In this document: positions 1-7,946 of the stretch, piece after piece
How the letters are laid out: each line of letters starts with the position of its first letter
How positions within the stretch are numbered: the stretch's first letter is position 1
Source: DATFLL01 sp035267785
GTDB taxonomy: Bacteria; Pseudomonadota; Gammaproteobacteria; DATFLL01
DNA: 64,000 nucleotides
Direction of reading: 5' to 3'
Assembly (NCBI GenBank): GCA_035267785.1
Contig: DATFLL010000108.1
Span: 9,640-73,639, forward strand
Program-made: the position numbers and the translations under genes
Notes under the pieces: model-generated
Seen by the model: the letters and a program-made list of their open reading frames with translations, nothing else
The model's database searches: none
What the model was told of the DNA's origin: nothing

Positions 1-285
1 GAGGACACAGAGGCACGGAGACTGGAGAGAGGCAGGATCTGCGCTCGGTACGTGGACCGGCGCCGGGCTGGTCGTCGGCCTGCTCCTGCGCCGGTGCTCC
101 CATCAGGCGTGGTTATTGATCACAGAGGGCACAGAGACACGGAGATTGGAAACAAGATCCGATTGTGTGTTCAATGAGGGCGCGACTCCCTATCGAATTC
201 GGATGCACGGAGCGATGCCGCCGCGAAAAGACAAATAATTCTCTGTCTCTCCGTGCCTCGGTGTCCTCCGTGTTTATTACGCCTC
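1..285. repeat. CACAGAG-type inverted-repeat cluster
   Basis: Three copies of a short purine-rich repeat lie in this gene-free end. One is on the plus strand at 1-20, one on the plus strand at 121-145, and one is inverted at about 245-272. The inverted copy matches copy 1 at 19 of 20 positions and copy 2 at 21 of 25. The outer flanks of copies 2 and 3 also match loosely (GGCGT followed by an AT-rich stretch). The unit is the same family as the arms of the element at 22531-22945. Short reading frames across it read as HRG/DTE-type low-complexity peptide and are not credible genes. The left end is cut by the window. Confidence 0.75.
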
Positions 286-290
286 GCCTG

Positions 291-842
291 CTAAGGCCGC
301 TGGAGTGCGGATTCCACCTCATCGCGCTTGGCCTTGTCGACCAGTATCTCAATGAGGTGCAGGGCAAAGTCCATGGCGGTGCCGGGCCCGCGGGAGGTGA
401 CGACGGTGCCGTCGGTGACCACCGCCTCGGTACGGTAGTCGAGGCCGGGAACATCCATCCCGTCCAGGGCGCCGGGGAAGCTGGTGGCGCGGCGCTTGTC
501 GAGCAATCCGGCGCTGGCCAGGACCTTCGGCGCTGCGCAGATGGCGGCCGTGTAGCGCCCGGCCTCGGCCGTGCGTTTTAGCAGGGCTGCGACGCGCGCG
601 TCGGCCTGGAGATTATTGGCGCCGGGCTGACCGCCGGGCAGGACGATCATATCGAACTCCCGGTCCTTGACCGCATCGAGCGCGACATCGGGCAGCAGCA
701 CGGTGCCGCGGCTGGCGTGCACGGGGGCCTCGTCCAGGCCTGCGGTCGTGACCTCCACGCCGGCGCGGCGCAGCAGGTCAATGACGGTGACGGCCTCGAG
801 CTCTTCGCAGCCGGGTGCTAGGGGGACAAGGACGCTTGCCAT
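291..842 (-). CDS. yajL: DJ-1/PfpI family protein, YajL-like
   Basis: A 183-residue single-domain protein of the DJ-1/ThiJ/PfpI superfamily. Family members are cytosolic stress proteins with chaperone, deglycase-like or related activities. The nucleophile-elbow cysteine is Cys102 in AICAAP, and the N-terminal acidic residue that tunes it is in GCEELEAV (residues 11-18). The GPGTAMDFAL stretch near residue 152 is typical of the YajL/DJ-1 branch. Its start overlaps the end of the upstream polysaccharide-deacetylase gene by 25 bp, so it is probably the last gene of the gpmI-envC-ctpA-yibQ transcript. The family call is firm. The exact activity cannot be read from sequence. Confidence 0.88.
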   Translation of the reverse strand: MASVLVPLAPGCEELEAVTVIDLLRRAGVEVTTAGLDEAPVHASRGTVLLPDVALDAVKDREFDMIVLPGGQPGANNLQADARVAALLKRTAEAGRYTAAICAAPKVLASAGLLDKRRATSFPGALDGMDVPGLDYRTEAVVTDGTVVTSRGPGTAMDFALHLIEILVDKAKRDEVESALQRP

Positions 843-1696
843 AGCCGGATCCTCCGTTCGTGTTTCAGCTGAATCAGTTTCGACACGGGGACGAGCCGAA
901 TGCCGCGCTGCTCGAGCGTGGGCAGCATCTCGGCCAGCACGGCGAGGGTGACGGGATGGGGATGTCCGATGCCAAGCGCCGTGCCGTGACGGCGCGCGAG
1001 CTCGATCAGCTGCTCGACCCGGCGGCGCACCGCCTGGGGCTGCTGCACGTTATCCAAAAAGACGTTGCGACGCGTCGTGGCCAGCCCGTTGTTCATCGCC
1101 GCCCTTTGGGCAACGGTCTGAGCCGTGGTCCGACTGTCGAGAAAGAACAGTCGACCGTGGTAGAGCAGGTCATGCATTAGCCAGCGCATCTGGGTCGGCT
1201 GCTGGGTGAGCAGGCTGCCCATGTGATTATTGACACCACTCACGTAGGGGATCGAGTCGATATCGGCGCGCAGGGTGCGCAGAAACTGCGGCTTACCCAT
1301 CGTTACCGTGAGCCCACCCGGCCCGAGGGGCCGGTCGTCGATGGATTCCATGGGCAGGTGCAGCATGACCTGCTTGGCCCGGGCGTGGGCCCGGCGCGCC
1401 AGCCGCGCGGCATACGGCGTGTGCGGCAGGAAGGCGCAGGTCACCGGCCCCGGCAGGTCGACGGCGGCGCGCCCCTCCGGCCAGTCGTTGCCGATGTCGT
1501 CGATAACGATGCTGATGGCCGGCGTCAGTGCTAGCGAGGCCGGTTCCGCCGCGAGTCGGTTGCGTACGACGGTTCCGCGGGCCGGGGCGGTCCGGGAATC
1601 GGTCGCTGCCCCGGGGGCGGCAACCGATGACGCGGACACAGCGAGACCGCTCAGGCATGCCAGAAGGACGGCGACTGTAGCGAGCGCTGTTGGCAT
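818..1696 (-). CDS. yibQ: divergent polysaccharide deacetylase family protein
   Basis: A 292-residue exported protein with an N-terminal hydrophobic signal (residues about 4-27) and a divergent polysaccharide deacetylase domain (DUF610/YibQ family). Visible family motifs are IVIDDIGND near residue 63, HLPMES, and NNHMGS. Members are thought to act on periplasmic polysaccharide or peptidoglycan, but the substrate is not established. In E. coli yibQ follows envC in the gpmI-envC-yibQ order; here ctpA sits between envC and this gene. The context therefore supports a cell-wall role. The ATG at 1696 is chosen because it opens directly into the signal peptide. Confidence 0.88.
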   Translation of the reverse strand: MPTALATVAVLLACLSGLAVSASSVAAPGAATDSRTAPARGTVVRNRLAAEPASLALTPAISIVIDDIGNDWPEGRAAVDLPGPVTCAFLPHTPYAARLARRAHARAKQVMLHLPMESIDDRPLGPGGLTVTMGKPQFLRTLRADIDSIPYVSGVNNHMGSLLTQQPTQMRWLMHDLLYHGRLFFLDSRTTAQTVAQRAAMNNGLATTRRNVFLDNVQQPQAVRRRVEQLIELARRHGTALGIGHPHPVTLAVLAEMLPTLEQRGIRLVPVSKLIQLKHERRIRLWQASLSP

Positions 1697-1782
1697 TCGG
1701 GACCGCCGGTGGTTGAGCCAACGTTCGGTGCCGGCCCGGGGGCCGGCACCGAGGCATCACGCACCCCGCGCGCGGGGGCGCA

Positions 1783-3114
1783 TCACTGAGTCTTCAACAG
1801 ATACAGACCCTTGAGCAGGTTCAGGGCCTCGAAGGCCGGGTAGTCCTTCTCGGCAAGCGACAGTCGCTCCTTGGCCTTCTTGGCGTCGGCCTTTTCGATG
1901 GCGTTCGATTGGTCCTTGCCGTTGCCGTTGATGAGGTGGCCTGTCAGATCCTTTTCCTTGAGCGGCGCGATGCCCGACCCCTGGGCCGCGGCGACCTTGA
2001 CGTCGCTGAGTGGAATATCGGGGGTAATGCCTTCGGCCTGGATGGAGCGCCCGCTCGGCGTGTAATAACGCGCCGTGGTGAGCTTGACCGCGGTATCCCC
2101 GCCGAGCGGCAGGATGGTCTGCACCGAGCCCTTGCCGAAGGTGCGCTGGCCCATGATCACGGCGCGCTTGTCGTCCTGCAGGGCGCCGGCGACGATCTCC
2201 GAGGCCGAGGCCGAACCGCCGTTGACCAGAACCACCATCGGTGCACCGTGCAGGACATCGCCGGAGGAGGCATGGCGTTCGAGGTTGGAGTCGGGTGTAC
2301 GCCCACGCACGCTGACGATCGTGCCGTGCTGGACGAAGGCGTTGGCGACCTCGACGGCCGCATCGAGCAGCCCGCCCGGATTATTGCGCAGGTCCAGGAC
2401 CAGGCCCTTCAGGTCGCCCTTGTTCTCCTTCTTGAGCTTGGCGACCGCCTTGAGCAGGTCGTCACCCGTGTGCTGCTGGAAATGCGAGATACGCACGTAG
2501 CCGAAGCCCGGTTCGAGCATGTGGCTGCGCACGCTATGGACCTTGATGCGCGCCCGGGTCAGCGTGACGGTGAAGGGTTTGTCGACGCCTTCGCGCACGA
2601 TGGTCAAGGTAATCTTGGTACCTTCCTTGCCGCGCATCTTGCTGACGGCGTCATTGAGGCTCATCCCCTTAACGGGGGTGTCATCGAGGCGGATGATGAG
2701 GTCGCCGGATTTGATGCCCGCCTTCTGGGCCGGCGTGCCGTCGATGGGGGCGATGACCTTGACGAATCCGTCTTCCATGCCGACCTCGATGCCCAGGCCG
2801 CCGAACTCGCCGGAGGTACCGATGCGAAGCTCCTGGAACTCGGACTTATCCAAATAGGCCGAGTGCGGGTCGAGCCCGGAGATCATCCCGCGGATGGCAT
2901 TTTCCAGCAGCGTCTTGTCGTCGACCGGCTCGACGTAGTCGTTCTTGATGCGCGCAAACACCTCGGTAAAGGTGCGCAGCTCATTGAGAGGCAGCGTCGT
3001 CGTGACGCCCTGCGACTGGGCACGATCGGCGAAGGCGCCTTGTCCGATCGCCAACGAGATGCCGATCGCGACCCCAGCCAGGAGGATGAGGGTATAACGA
3101 GAGAAAACTTTCAT
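1783..3114 (-). CDS. ctpA: S41 family carboxy-terminal processing peptidase
   Basis: A 443-residue periplasmic serine protease. It has an N-terminal signal/anchor (residues 5-29), a PDZ domain (about 100-185) and an S41 catalytic core (about 195-385). The catalytic serine lies in GSASASEIV; Ser303 is assigned because it is 25 residues before Lys328 in FGKGSVQ, the Ser-Lys spacing of the Prc/CtpA family. The PDZ domain normally gates access to C-terminal tails of substrates. The gene sits directly downstream of envC, an activator of cell-wall amidases. Processing of a peptidoglycan hydrolase or its regulator is a reasonable inference but is not shown by the sequence. Confidence 0.93.
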   Translation of the reverse strand: MKVFSRYTLILLAGVAIGISLAIGQGAFADRAQSQGVTTTLPLNELRTFTEVFARIKNDYVEPVDDKTLLENAIRGMISGLDPHSAYLDKSEFQELRIGTSGEFGGLGIEVGMEDGFVKVIAPIDGTPAQKAGIKSGDLIIRLDDTPVKGMSLNDAVSKMRGKEGTKITLTIVREGVDKPFTVTLTRARIKVHSVRSHMLEPGFGYVRISHFQQHTGDDLLKAVAKLKKENKGDLKGLVLDLRNNPGGLLDAAVEVANAFVQHGTIVSVRGRTPDSNLERHASSGDVLHGAPMVVLVNGGSASASEIVAGALQDDKRAVIMGQRTFGKGSVQTILPLGGDTAVKLTTARYYTPSGRSIQAEGITPDIPLSDVKVAAAQGSGIAPLKEKDLTGHLINGNGKDQSNAIEKADAKKAKERLSLAEKDYPAFEALNLLKGLYLLKTQ

Positions 3115-3227
3115 TCAGCTTGTCCCCTGGGTCGCGAGCGCCCAGCTCTGGTCCTTATGGAAAACGAACGACACGTCCGCCTGCGTCTTGGCTTGATATT
3201 ACCGTAAACCCCTGCGGCCACACCACC

Positions 3228-4478
3228 TCAGTTAGGTGCTCGCGCGGAGGAAAGTTCAGCCGAGCGTGTCGCCCCGCACCAGCGCGCGGGGTCAACGGGC
3301 CGGCCGTTGTGACGGATTTCAAAATAAAGCCCCGCCCGCGCCTGTCCCCCGCTGGCCCCGACGGTCGCGATGACCTCCCCGGGCTCGACCCAGTCGCCGG
3401 TCTCCTTGTAAAGGCTCTGATTGTGCCCGTACAGGCTCATATAACCGTGGCCGTGATCGATGATAATCAGCAGACCGTAACCCCGCAGCCAGTCGGCGAA
3501 GGCCACGCGGCCATGGGAAATGGCGCGGACCTTCCGACCCTGCGGGGCACGGATAACGACCCCGTTCCACTTCAGCTGTGCCAGTTGGCGGTGGCCGAAC
3601 AGGTCCTCGACCCGACCACGAACCGGCCAGGTGAGCTTGCCCTTGAGGTCCGGGAAAGGTTTGCGGTTGCCCGGCTCGGCCGGGATATCGGCCAGCACGT
3701 CGCGCAGGGCGTCGAGGAGCTGCTTGAGGGCCTTCTCGTTGGCCTCCATGCGCGAGAGCTGCCCCGATTTGGAGTGTATCTGGGCGTTGAGCTTGACCAC
3801 GACCGCCTCGCGCTGGTGATAGCTGGCCTCCAGCTCGCGCTTGTCCCGGCGGCGTTTGTCCTGCAGCGCCTGAAGCTTTTGCTGTTCTTCGACGATGGAC
3901 TGCTTGACGTCGTTCAGCTTGTCGAGCGTGGCAAGGGCGGCCCGGATGCGTTTGGCGCGGGCACGGTTGAAATAATCGTAATAGGTTGTCACCCGCCCGA
4001 GCGCGGCGGGGTCCTGCTGGTTCAGGAGCATCTTGACGTACTCCTGGCGGCCGATGGCATAGGCCGCCCGCACCTGCTCGGCGAGCAGCTTGCGCTGTTC
4101 GGCCAAACGGCCCTGCAGGCGTTTCTGATCGTGGTGGAGCTCGGCGAGCCGGCGCCCTTTGGCGTCGAGCGCGCCGGCGATGTGCTTCAGACCGCGCACC
4201 AATTTGCCGATGCGCCGCTCGGTTCGCCGCAGCTCGGCCTGGGCTTTGTCGTGGCGCCCGCGGATGGTCTCGAGCTGCTTTCGCGTCTGATCGATGCGCT
4301 CGCGCAGGCGCTCCAGCTCGGCGGCCTTCGCCTCACGCTGCGCCTCGGTGAGGGTATGGGTGGCGGCCAGCCCAACGGGCCACGGAACAGCGGCGAGCGC
4401 CACCAGTACCAGGGAGGCAATCAGCGGTGTGAGGGTCGAGCGGCGCAGGGGACGGCTTCCCGGTCGTTGGGACGGCAC
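3228..4478 (-). CDS. envC: murein hydrolase activator EnvC
   Basis: A 416-residue periplasmic protein. A signal peptide (residues about 15-40) is followed by a long charged coiled coil (about 42-255) and a C-terminal LytM/M23-type domain (about 285-400) containing HGHGYMSLYGHN. This is the EnvC architecture: the coiled coil is recruited to the division site, and the degenerate LytM domain activates AmiA/AmiB-type amidases rather than cutting peptidoglycan itself. The metal-binding His early in the domain, present in active M23 peptidases, appears replaced (around LKWNGVVIRAPQG), consistent with an activator. It lies 19 bp after gpmI, the standard gammaproteobacterial order. Confidence 0.93.
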   Translation of the reverse strand: MPSQRPGSRPLRRSTLTPLIASLVLVALAAVPWPVGLAATHTLTEAQREAKAAELERLRERIDQTRKQLETIRGRHDKAQAELRRTERRIGKLVRGLKHIAGALDAKGRRLAELHHDQKRLQGRLAEQRKLLAEQVRAAYAIGRQEYVKMLLNQQDPAALGRVTTYYDYFNRARAKRIRAALATLDKLNDVKQSIVEEQQKLQALQDKRRRDKRELEASYHQREAVVVKLNAQIHSKSGQLSRMEANEKALKQLLDALRDVLADIPAEPGNRKPFPDLKGKLTWPVRGRVEDLFGHRQLAQLKWNGVVIRAPQGRKVRAISHGRVAFADWLRGYGLLIIIDHGHGYMSLYGHNQSLYKETGDWVEPGEVIATVGASGGQARAGLYFEIRHNGRPVDPARWCGATRSAELSSARAPN

Positions 4479-4497
4479 GCCCGCGGAGGCGTGGCCG

Positions 4498-6069
4498 TCA
4501 GGCGCAGGCCTCCTCGGAGACCTTTTCCTCGAGCTCTACCAGGGAGCGGCCGTTCATTTCGGGCGGCTTGTCCAGTCCCATGAGGTAGAGCATGGTGGGA
4601 GCGACGTCGGACAGCGCCCCCTTGTCGGCCATTTTGGCAGGGCGGCCGACATAAATAAACGGCACGGGATTGCTTGTGTGCGCGGTGTGGGCCTGGCCGG
4701 TGTCGGCATTGCTCATCTGCTCCGCGTTGCCGTGGTCGGCGGTGATCAGGGCCTCGCCGCCCGCACGGCGCACGGCCTCGACCACTCGCACCAGGCAGCC
4801 GTCGATGGTCTCGATGGCCTTAACCGTGGCGGGCAGATTGCCGCTGTGGCCCACCATGTCGGGATTGGCGTAGTTGCAGATAATCACGTCGTACTTGCCG
4901 CTGTCGATGGCGCCAACCAGCTTGTCGGTGACCTCCTCGGCGCTCATCTGCGGCTGCTGGTCGTAAGTGGCCACATTCGGCGAAGGCACCAAGATCCGGT
5001 CCTCGAATTCGAAGGGTTCTTCGCGCCCGCCGTTGAAAAAGAACGTCACATGCGCATATTTCTCGGTCTCGGCGATGCGCAGTTGATGCAGACCGAGCCC
5101 GGAGATATAGGCCCCGAAGACGTTGGTCAGGCGCTCGGGCGGATAGGCGACCGGCACTTCGAAATCGGCGCTGTACTCGGTGAGGCTGACAAAACGCCCC
5201 AGCTTGGGCACCGCCTGGCGCTCGAAGGCGTCGAAATCGGGCTCGATGAAGGGACGCGTGATCTGGCGGGCACGGTCGGAGCGGTAATTCATGAAGATGA
5301 GTACGTCGCCGTCTTCGACCCGGACGGGCTCCTCGCCGACGGGCACGACGGCCGTGGCCTTGACGAACTCGTCGGTCTCGCCGCGGCTGTAGGCCATGCC
5401 CAGGCCGCTCATGGCATCGGGGGCCTGATAGTCGGCCTTGCCCCGGGTGATGAGGTCGTAGGCGGCCTGGATGCGCGGCCAGCGGTGGTCACGATCCATG
5501 GCGTAATAACGGCCGATGATGGACGCGAAGCGACCTCGGCCGAGCTCGGCGAACTTGGCCTCCATCGCCTTGATGGAGTCGCCGGCGCTCTTGGGGGCGG
5601 TGTCGCGCCCGTCCAGGAAGGCGTGCAGATAGACCCTGGGCGCCTGCTCACGCACGGCCAGCTCGGCCATGGCATGGATGTGCTCCTCGTGGCTGTGCAC
5701 CCCGCCCGGGGAGAGCAGACCGAGGATATGGACTGCCTTGTCGGTCTGCTTGGCGAGCTGGACGGCGTCGACCAGGGTCTGGTTCGTGAAGAACGAGCCG
5801 GTCTTGATGGCCCGGCTGACGCGCGTGTATTCCTGGTAGACAACCCGGCCCGCGCCCAGGTTGAGGTGCCCGACCTCCGAATTGCCCATCTGGCCGGCGG
5901 GCAGCCCGACCTCCGCGCCCGAGCCGCGAATCAGGGTGTGGGGACACTGCTCCCAGAGCTGGTCCCAGAACGGCGTATCGGCCGCACGGATGGCATTACC
6001 GTCGGTCGTCTCGGCATATCCCCAGCCGTCGAGCACGATGAGGACCATAGGGCGGTGTTTGGCGGACAT
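4498..6069 (-). CDS. gpmI: 2,3-bisphosphoglycerate-independent phosphoglycerate mutase
   Basis: A 523-residue cytosolic glycolytic enzyme interconverting 3- and 2-phosphoglycerate with two Mn ions and a phosphoserine intermediate. The nucleophile motif GQMGNSEVGHLN and the metal-site segments VLDGWG, DGRDT, YANPDMVGH and TADHGN are all present. Length matches the family (about 510). The ATG at 6069 is preferred over an in-frame TTG at 6093 because homologues begin just before the VLIVLDGWG strand. First gene of a minus-strand run that continues into envC. The 271-bp spacer to the divergent regulator at 6341 should hold its promoter. Confidence 0.95.
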   Translation of the reverse strand: MSAKHRPMVLIVLDGWGYAETTDGNAIRAADTPFWDQLWEQCPHTLIRGSGAEVGLPAGQMGNSEVGHLNLGAGRVVYQEYTRVSRAIKTGSFFTNQTLVDAVQLAKQTDKAVHILGLLSPGGVHSHEEHIHAMAELAVREQAPRVYLHAFLDGRDTAPKSAGDSIKAMEAKFAELGRGRFASIIGRYYAMDRDHRWPRIQAAYDLITRGKADYQAPDAMSGLGMAYSRGETDEFVKATAVVPVGEEPVRVEDGDVLIFMNYRSDRARQITRPFIEPDFDAFERQAVPKLGRFVSLTEYSADFEVPVAYPPERLTNVFGAYISGLGLHQLRIAETEKYAHVTFFFNGGREEPFEFEDRILVPSPNVATYDQQPQMSAEEVTDKLVGAIDSGKYDVIICNYANPDMVGHSGNLPATVKAIETIDGCLVRVVEAVRRAGGEALITADHGNAEQMSNADTGQAHTAHTSNPVPFIYVGRPAKMADKGALSDVAPTMLYLMGLDKPPEMNGRSLVELEEKVSEEACA

Positions 6070-6246
6070 AGGCGATATTGTTATGGCTTGCAAACGGGCG
6101 CGGCGTACGTTACATCTTGCGATGCATCAATCACTTAGACTCATTCTAACCTATTTCCCGCCGGGACTCTATGGGGTTGGCCGGTACGTCCGGTTGAAAA
6201 CATCACAAAGAATGGGCCTAAGCCCTTCTCAAACGGAAGATTATTG

Positions 6247-6252
6247 TATAAT
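6247..6252 (+). promoter_or_regulatory. candidate -10 element for the ArsR-type regulator operon
   Basis: A perfect TATAAT lies 89 bp before the regulator's start codon, in an AT-rich stretch within GC-rich surroundings. No good -35 hexamer is visible at the usual spacing, so an activator or a weak promoter is possible. The whole spacer 6070-6340 otherwise holds only the divergent promoters and the palindrome at 6314. Confidence 0.4.
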
Positions 6253-6313
6253 GTTTTGATGATAAAGTAAGCCGTAAGCGGCTGATCGACGAACAAGAAA
6301 TCGCGGCTCAACG

Positions 6314-6327
6314 TGTATATCAATACA
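6314..6327. promoter_or_regulatory. candidate operator palindrome of the ArsR-type regulator
   Basis: An interrupted palindrome, TGTAT-N4-ATACA, ends 13 bp before the regulator's ATG and lies downstream of the TATAAT. Short AT-rich dyads overlapping the transcribed leader are usual ArsR-family autorepressor sites. Assignment is by position and symmetry only. Confidence 0.4.
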
Positions 6328-6340
6328 GGTCCTGACTCTT

Positions 6341-6670
6341 ATGGAAGCAACGATGGAATCGGAAAGCGTAGGCCTTATCACCCGGGACGAGGATATCGAC
6401 CGTGCCTCGCGTTCGCTGAAGGCCATGTCCCACCCACTCCGGCTGAAGATCCTGTGCACCCTGGGAGACCAGGAGATCAGTGTGCAGGACATCGTCGAGC
6501 AGGTGGGCACTTCGCAGAGCAACATCTCCCAGCACCTGGCCATCCTGCGCGACAAGGGCATCCTCGCCTCCCGCAAGGACGCCAACCGGGTGTACTACCG
6601 GGTCGGTGATGCGCGCACTCTGCGCCTCATCAGTATGATGCGCGAAGTCTTCTGCAGCATGAACGGCTAA
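6341..6670 (+). CDS. ArsR/SmtB-family regulator, BigR/SqrR/YgaV-like
   Basis: A 109-residue winged helix-turn-helix repressor. The recognition segment is about residues 46-73 (DIVEQVGTSQSNISQHLAIL), followed by a wing ending VYYRVGD. Two cysteines, Cys39 in LKILCTLG and Cys105 in EVFCSMNG, are 66 residues apart. That is the same separation as the redox pair in the persulfide sensors BigR (Cys42/Cys108) and SqrR (Cys41/Cys107). The metal-binding CxC motif of classical ArsR/SmtB proteins is absent. The neighbours are a DUF2892 membrane protein and a rhodanese, as for E. coli YgaV-YgaP. A role in sensing reactive sulfur is inferred from this pairing. An alternative start is the ATG at 6353. Confidence 0.85.
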   Translation: MEATMESESVGLITRDEDIDRASRSLKAMSHPLRLKILCTLGDQEISVQDIVEQVGTSQSNISQHLAILRDKGILASRKDANRVYYRVGDARTLRLISMMREVFCSMNG

Positions 6671-6703
6671 GTTCGCCGGGCCGCGGCCCACCACGCAACA
6701 CCA

Positions 6704-6729
6704 CTCCGGCCCGGGCTCCCGGGCCGGAG
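6704..6729. repeat. perfect 12-bp inverted repeat
   Basis: CTCCGGCCCGGG is followed after two bases by its exact reverse complement. It lies 34 bp after the regulator's stop codon. No T-run follows on either strand, so it is not a standard intrinsic terminator. It may be an RNA-stabilising or Rho-associated hairpin, or a protein site. Confidence 0.6.
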
Positions 6730-6778
6730 TCAAACGCTCGCGGGGCCGGGCGTTCCTATTCCCCGCCATATCCGCTAT

Positions 6779-6793
6779 CGTACGCGGCGTACG
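6779..6793. repeat. 15-bp palindrome upstream of the DUF2892 gene
   Basis: CGTACGC-G-GCGTACG is a perfect dyad around one central base, 90 bp before the DUF2892 start codon. It could be an operator or a short hairpin in the leader. It is unlike the TGTAT-N4-ATACA dyad at 6314, so a different binding protein would be expected. Confidence 0.45.
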
Positions 6794-6882
6794 CCGCCCG
6801 GTGTCCGCTGAGGGCGCGCGCTTTGGCGCCGGCCCAGCGCAGCGGCATCTACGGAACCCAACCGACCGGAGGTAGCCCGGAC

Positions 6883-7098
6883 ATGAACGTTGAGCGACTG
6901 GTACGTATCTTCGCTGGCTTTTTCGTATTGATCTCGCTGGCCCTGGGCGTGCAGGCAAGCCCTATCTATCAGAGCAGCTATTGGCTGTGGTTCACCGCCT
7001 TCGTCGGCTTCAACCTCATGCAGAGCGGCTTCACCCGGTTTTGTCCCCTGGATATCATCCTCAAGCGACTGGGCGTCCCGGTCGGCTCGGGCCTGTGA
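6883..7098 (+). CDS. DUF2892 (YgaP transmembrane-type) inner-membrane protein
   Basis: A 71-residue protein with two predicted membrane segments (about residues 8-27 and 33-50) and a C-terminal FTRFCPLDIILKRLG stretch typical of DUF2892. In E. coli YgaP the same domain is fused to a rhodanese; here the rhodanese is the separate next gene. The start is fixed by GGAGG at 6868-6872, ten bases before the ATG. A role in sulfide/persulfide handling or export at the membrane follows from the YgaV/YgaP and bigR contexts. It is not proven for this protein. Confidence 0.85.
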   Translation: MNVERLVRIFAGFFVLISLALGVQASPIYQSSYWLWFTAFVGFNLMQSGFTRFCPLDIILKRLGVPVGSGL

Positions 7099-7137
7099 CC
7101 GTCCGGTATACGCCAGTCCATCGCAACTGAGAGACCC

Positions 7138-7563
7138 ATGCACCAATACGTTACCTTCGTCCTGAACCACTGGGAGCTGTTCGCGGCCCTGGTGGTTATC
7201 CTCGCCCTGCTGGCCGGCGGCCAGTACACCGATCGCCTGCGCGGCTTTCGCGCCGTCTCGCCCACGGAGGCAACCCAGCTTATCAATCGCGAGGACGCAC
7301 TCGTGCTCGACGTTCGCGACGACGGCGAGTACCAGGGCGGGCACATCATCAATTCCGTGCACATCCCGCTGACCGGCCTGTCCGATCGCCTCGGCGAGCT
7401 GGAAAAGCACAAGGACAAGCCCATCATTGTCGGCTGCCGTTCGGGTCAGCGCTCGGCGCGCGCCTGCAGTACGCTGCGCAAACAGGGCTTCGAGCGGGTC
7501 TATAATCTTGCCGGCGGCGTGATGGCCTGGCAGAACGCGAATCTTCCCTTGAGCAAGAAGTAG
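7138..7563 (+). CDS. yibN: membrane-anchored rhodanese, YibN-like
   Basis: A 141-residue protein with one N-terminal membrane helix (about residues 10-28) and a single rhodanese domain. The active-site loop is GCRSGQRSA with catalytic Cys100, and the LDVRDDGEYQGGHI and VHIPL segments are canonical. Rhodaneses carry a sulfane sulfur on this cysteine. The gene lies 11 bp before grxC in the conserved yibN-grxC-secB-gpsA order. With the upstream DUF2892 gene it reconstitutes the two parts of YgaP as separate polypeptides. Confidence 0.9.
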   Translation: MHQYVTFVLNHWELFAALVVILALLAGGQYTDRLRGFRAVSPTEATQLINREDALVLDVRDDGEYQGGHIINSVHIPLTGLSDRLGELEKHKDKPIIVGCRSGQRSARACSTLRKQGFERVYNLAGGVMAWQNANLPLSKK

Positions 7564-7574
7564 GGCTGAATACG

Positions 7575-7835
7575 ATGGCGAATGTAGTGATGTACTGCAC
7601 AGCGACCTGTCCGTATTGCATTCGGGCGCAGCGGCTGCTGGAAGACAAAGGCGTGGCCTTCGAACAAATCCGTGTGGATCTGGAGCCCGATCGCCGCGCC
7701 GAGATGGTCCAGCGTGCCGGAGGTCGCACCAGCGTGCCGCAGATCTTCATCGAGGACATGCACGTCGGCGGCTGCGACGAAATCTATGCGTTGGAGCGCG
7801 CGGGGAAGCTCGACGCGCTGCTGCAAACGGCCTGA
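7575..7835 (+). CDS. grxC: glutaredoxin 3
   Basis: An 86-residue thioredoxin-fold glutaredoxin with the dithiol active site CPYC at residues 12-15, the cis-proline segment TSVPQIF and the glutathione-binding GGCDE. It reduces disulfides with glutathione in the cytoplasm. Length and position (between yibN and secB) match GrxC of gammaproteobacteria. It follows yibN by 11 bp, so co-transcription is likely. Confidence 0.95.
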   Translation: MANVVMYCTATCPYCIRAQRLLEDKGVAFEQIRVDLEPDRRAEMVQRAGGRTSVPQIFIEDMHVGGCDEIYALERAGKLDALLQTA

Positions 7836-7946
7836 GCGCCGGGCGGGCCGGCGCGTCGGACCCGTCTTTCTGCTAACATGCGCGGCATCGTATGCGGCCC
7901 GGTGTGCCGGTCGCCGAGAAACTGACCCCAAACCCAGGATCCTGAC

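Noticed and set aside
113..454. 113-residue frame rich in EDTE/HRS peptide over the first repeat cluster
   Set aside because: It is the repeat translated; it overlaps yajL and lacks a plausible ribosome site.
1909..3207. 432-codon plus-strand frame
   Set aside because: Lies wholly antisense to ctpA, which has complete protease motifs; long antisense frames are expected at this GC content.
4294..6138. 614-codon plus-strand frame
   Set aside because: Antisense to envC and gpmI, with no recognisable domain.
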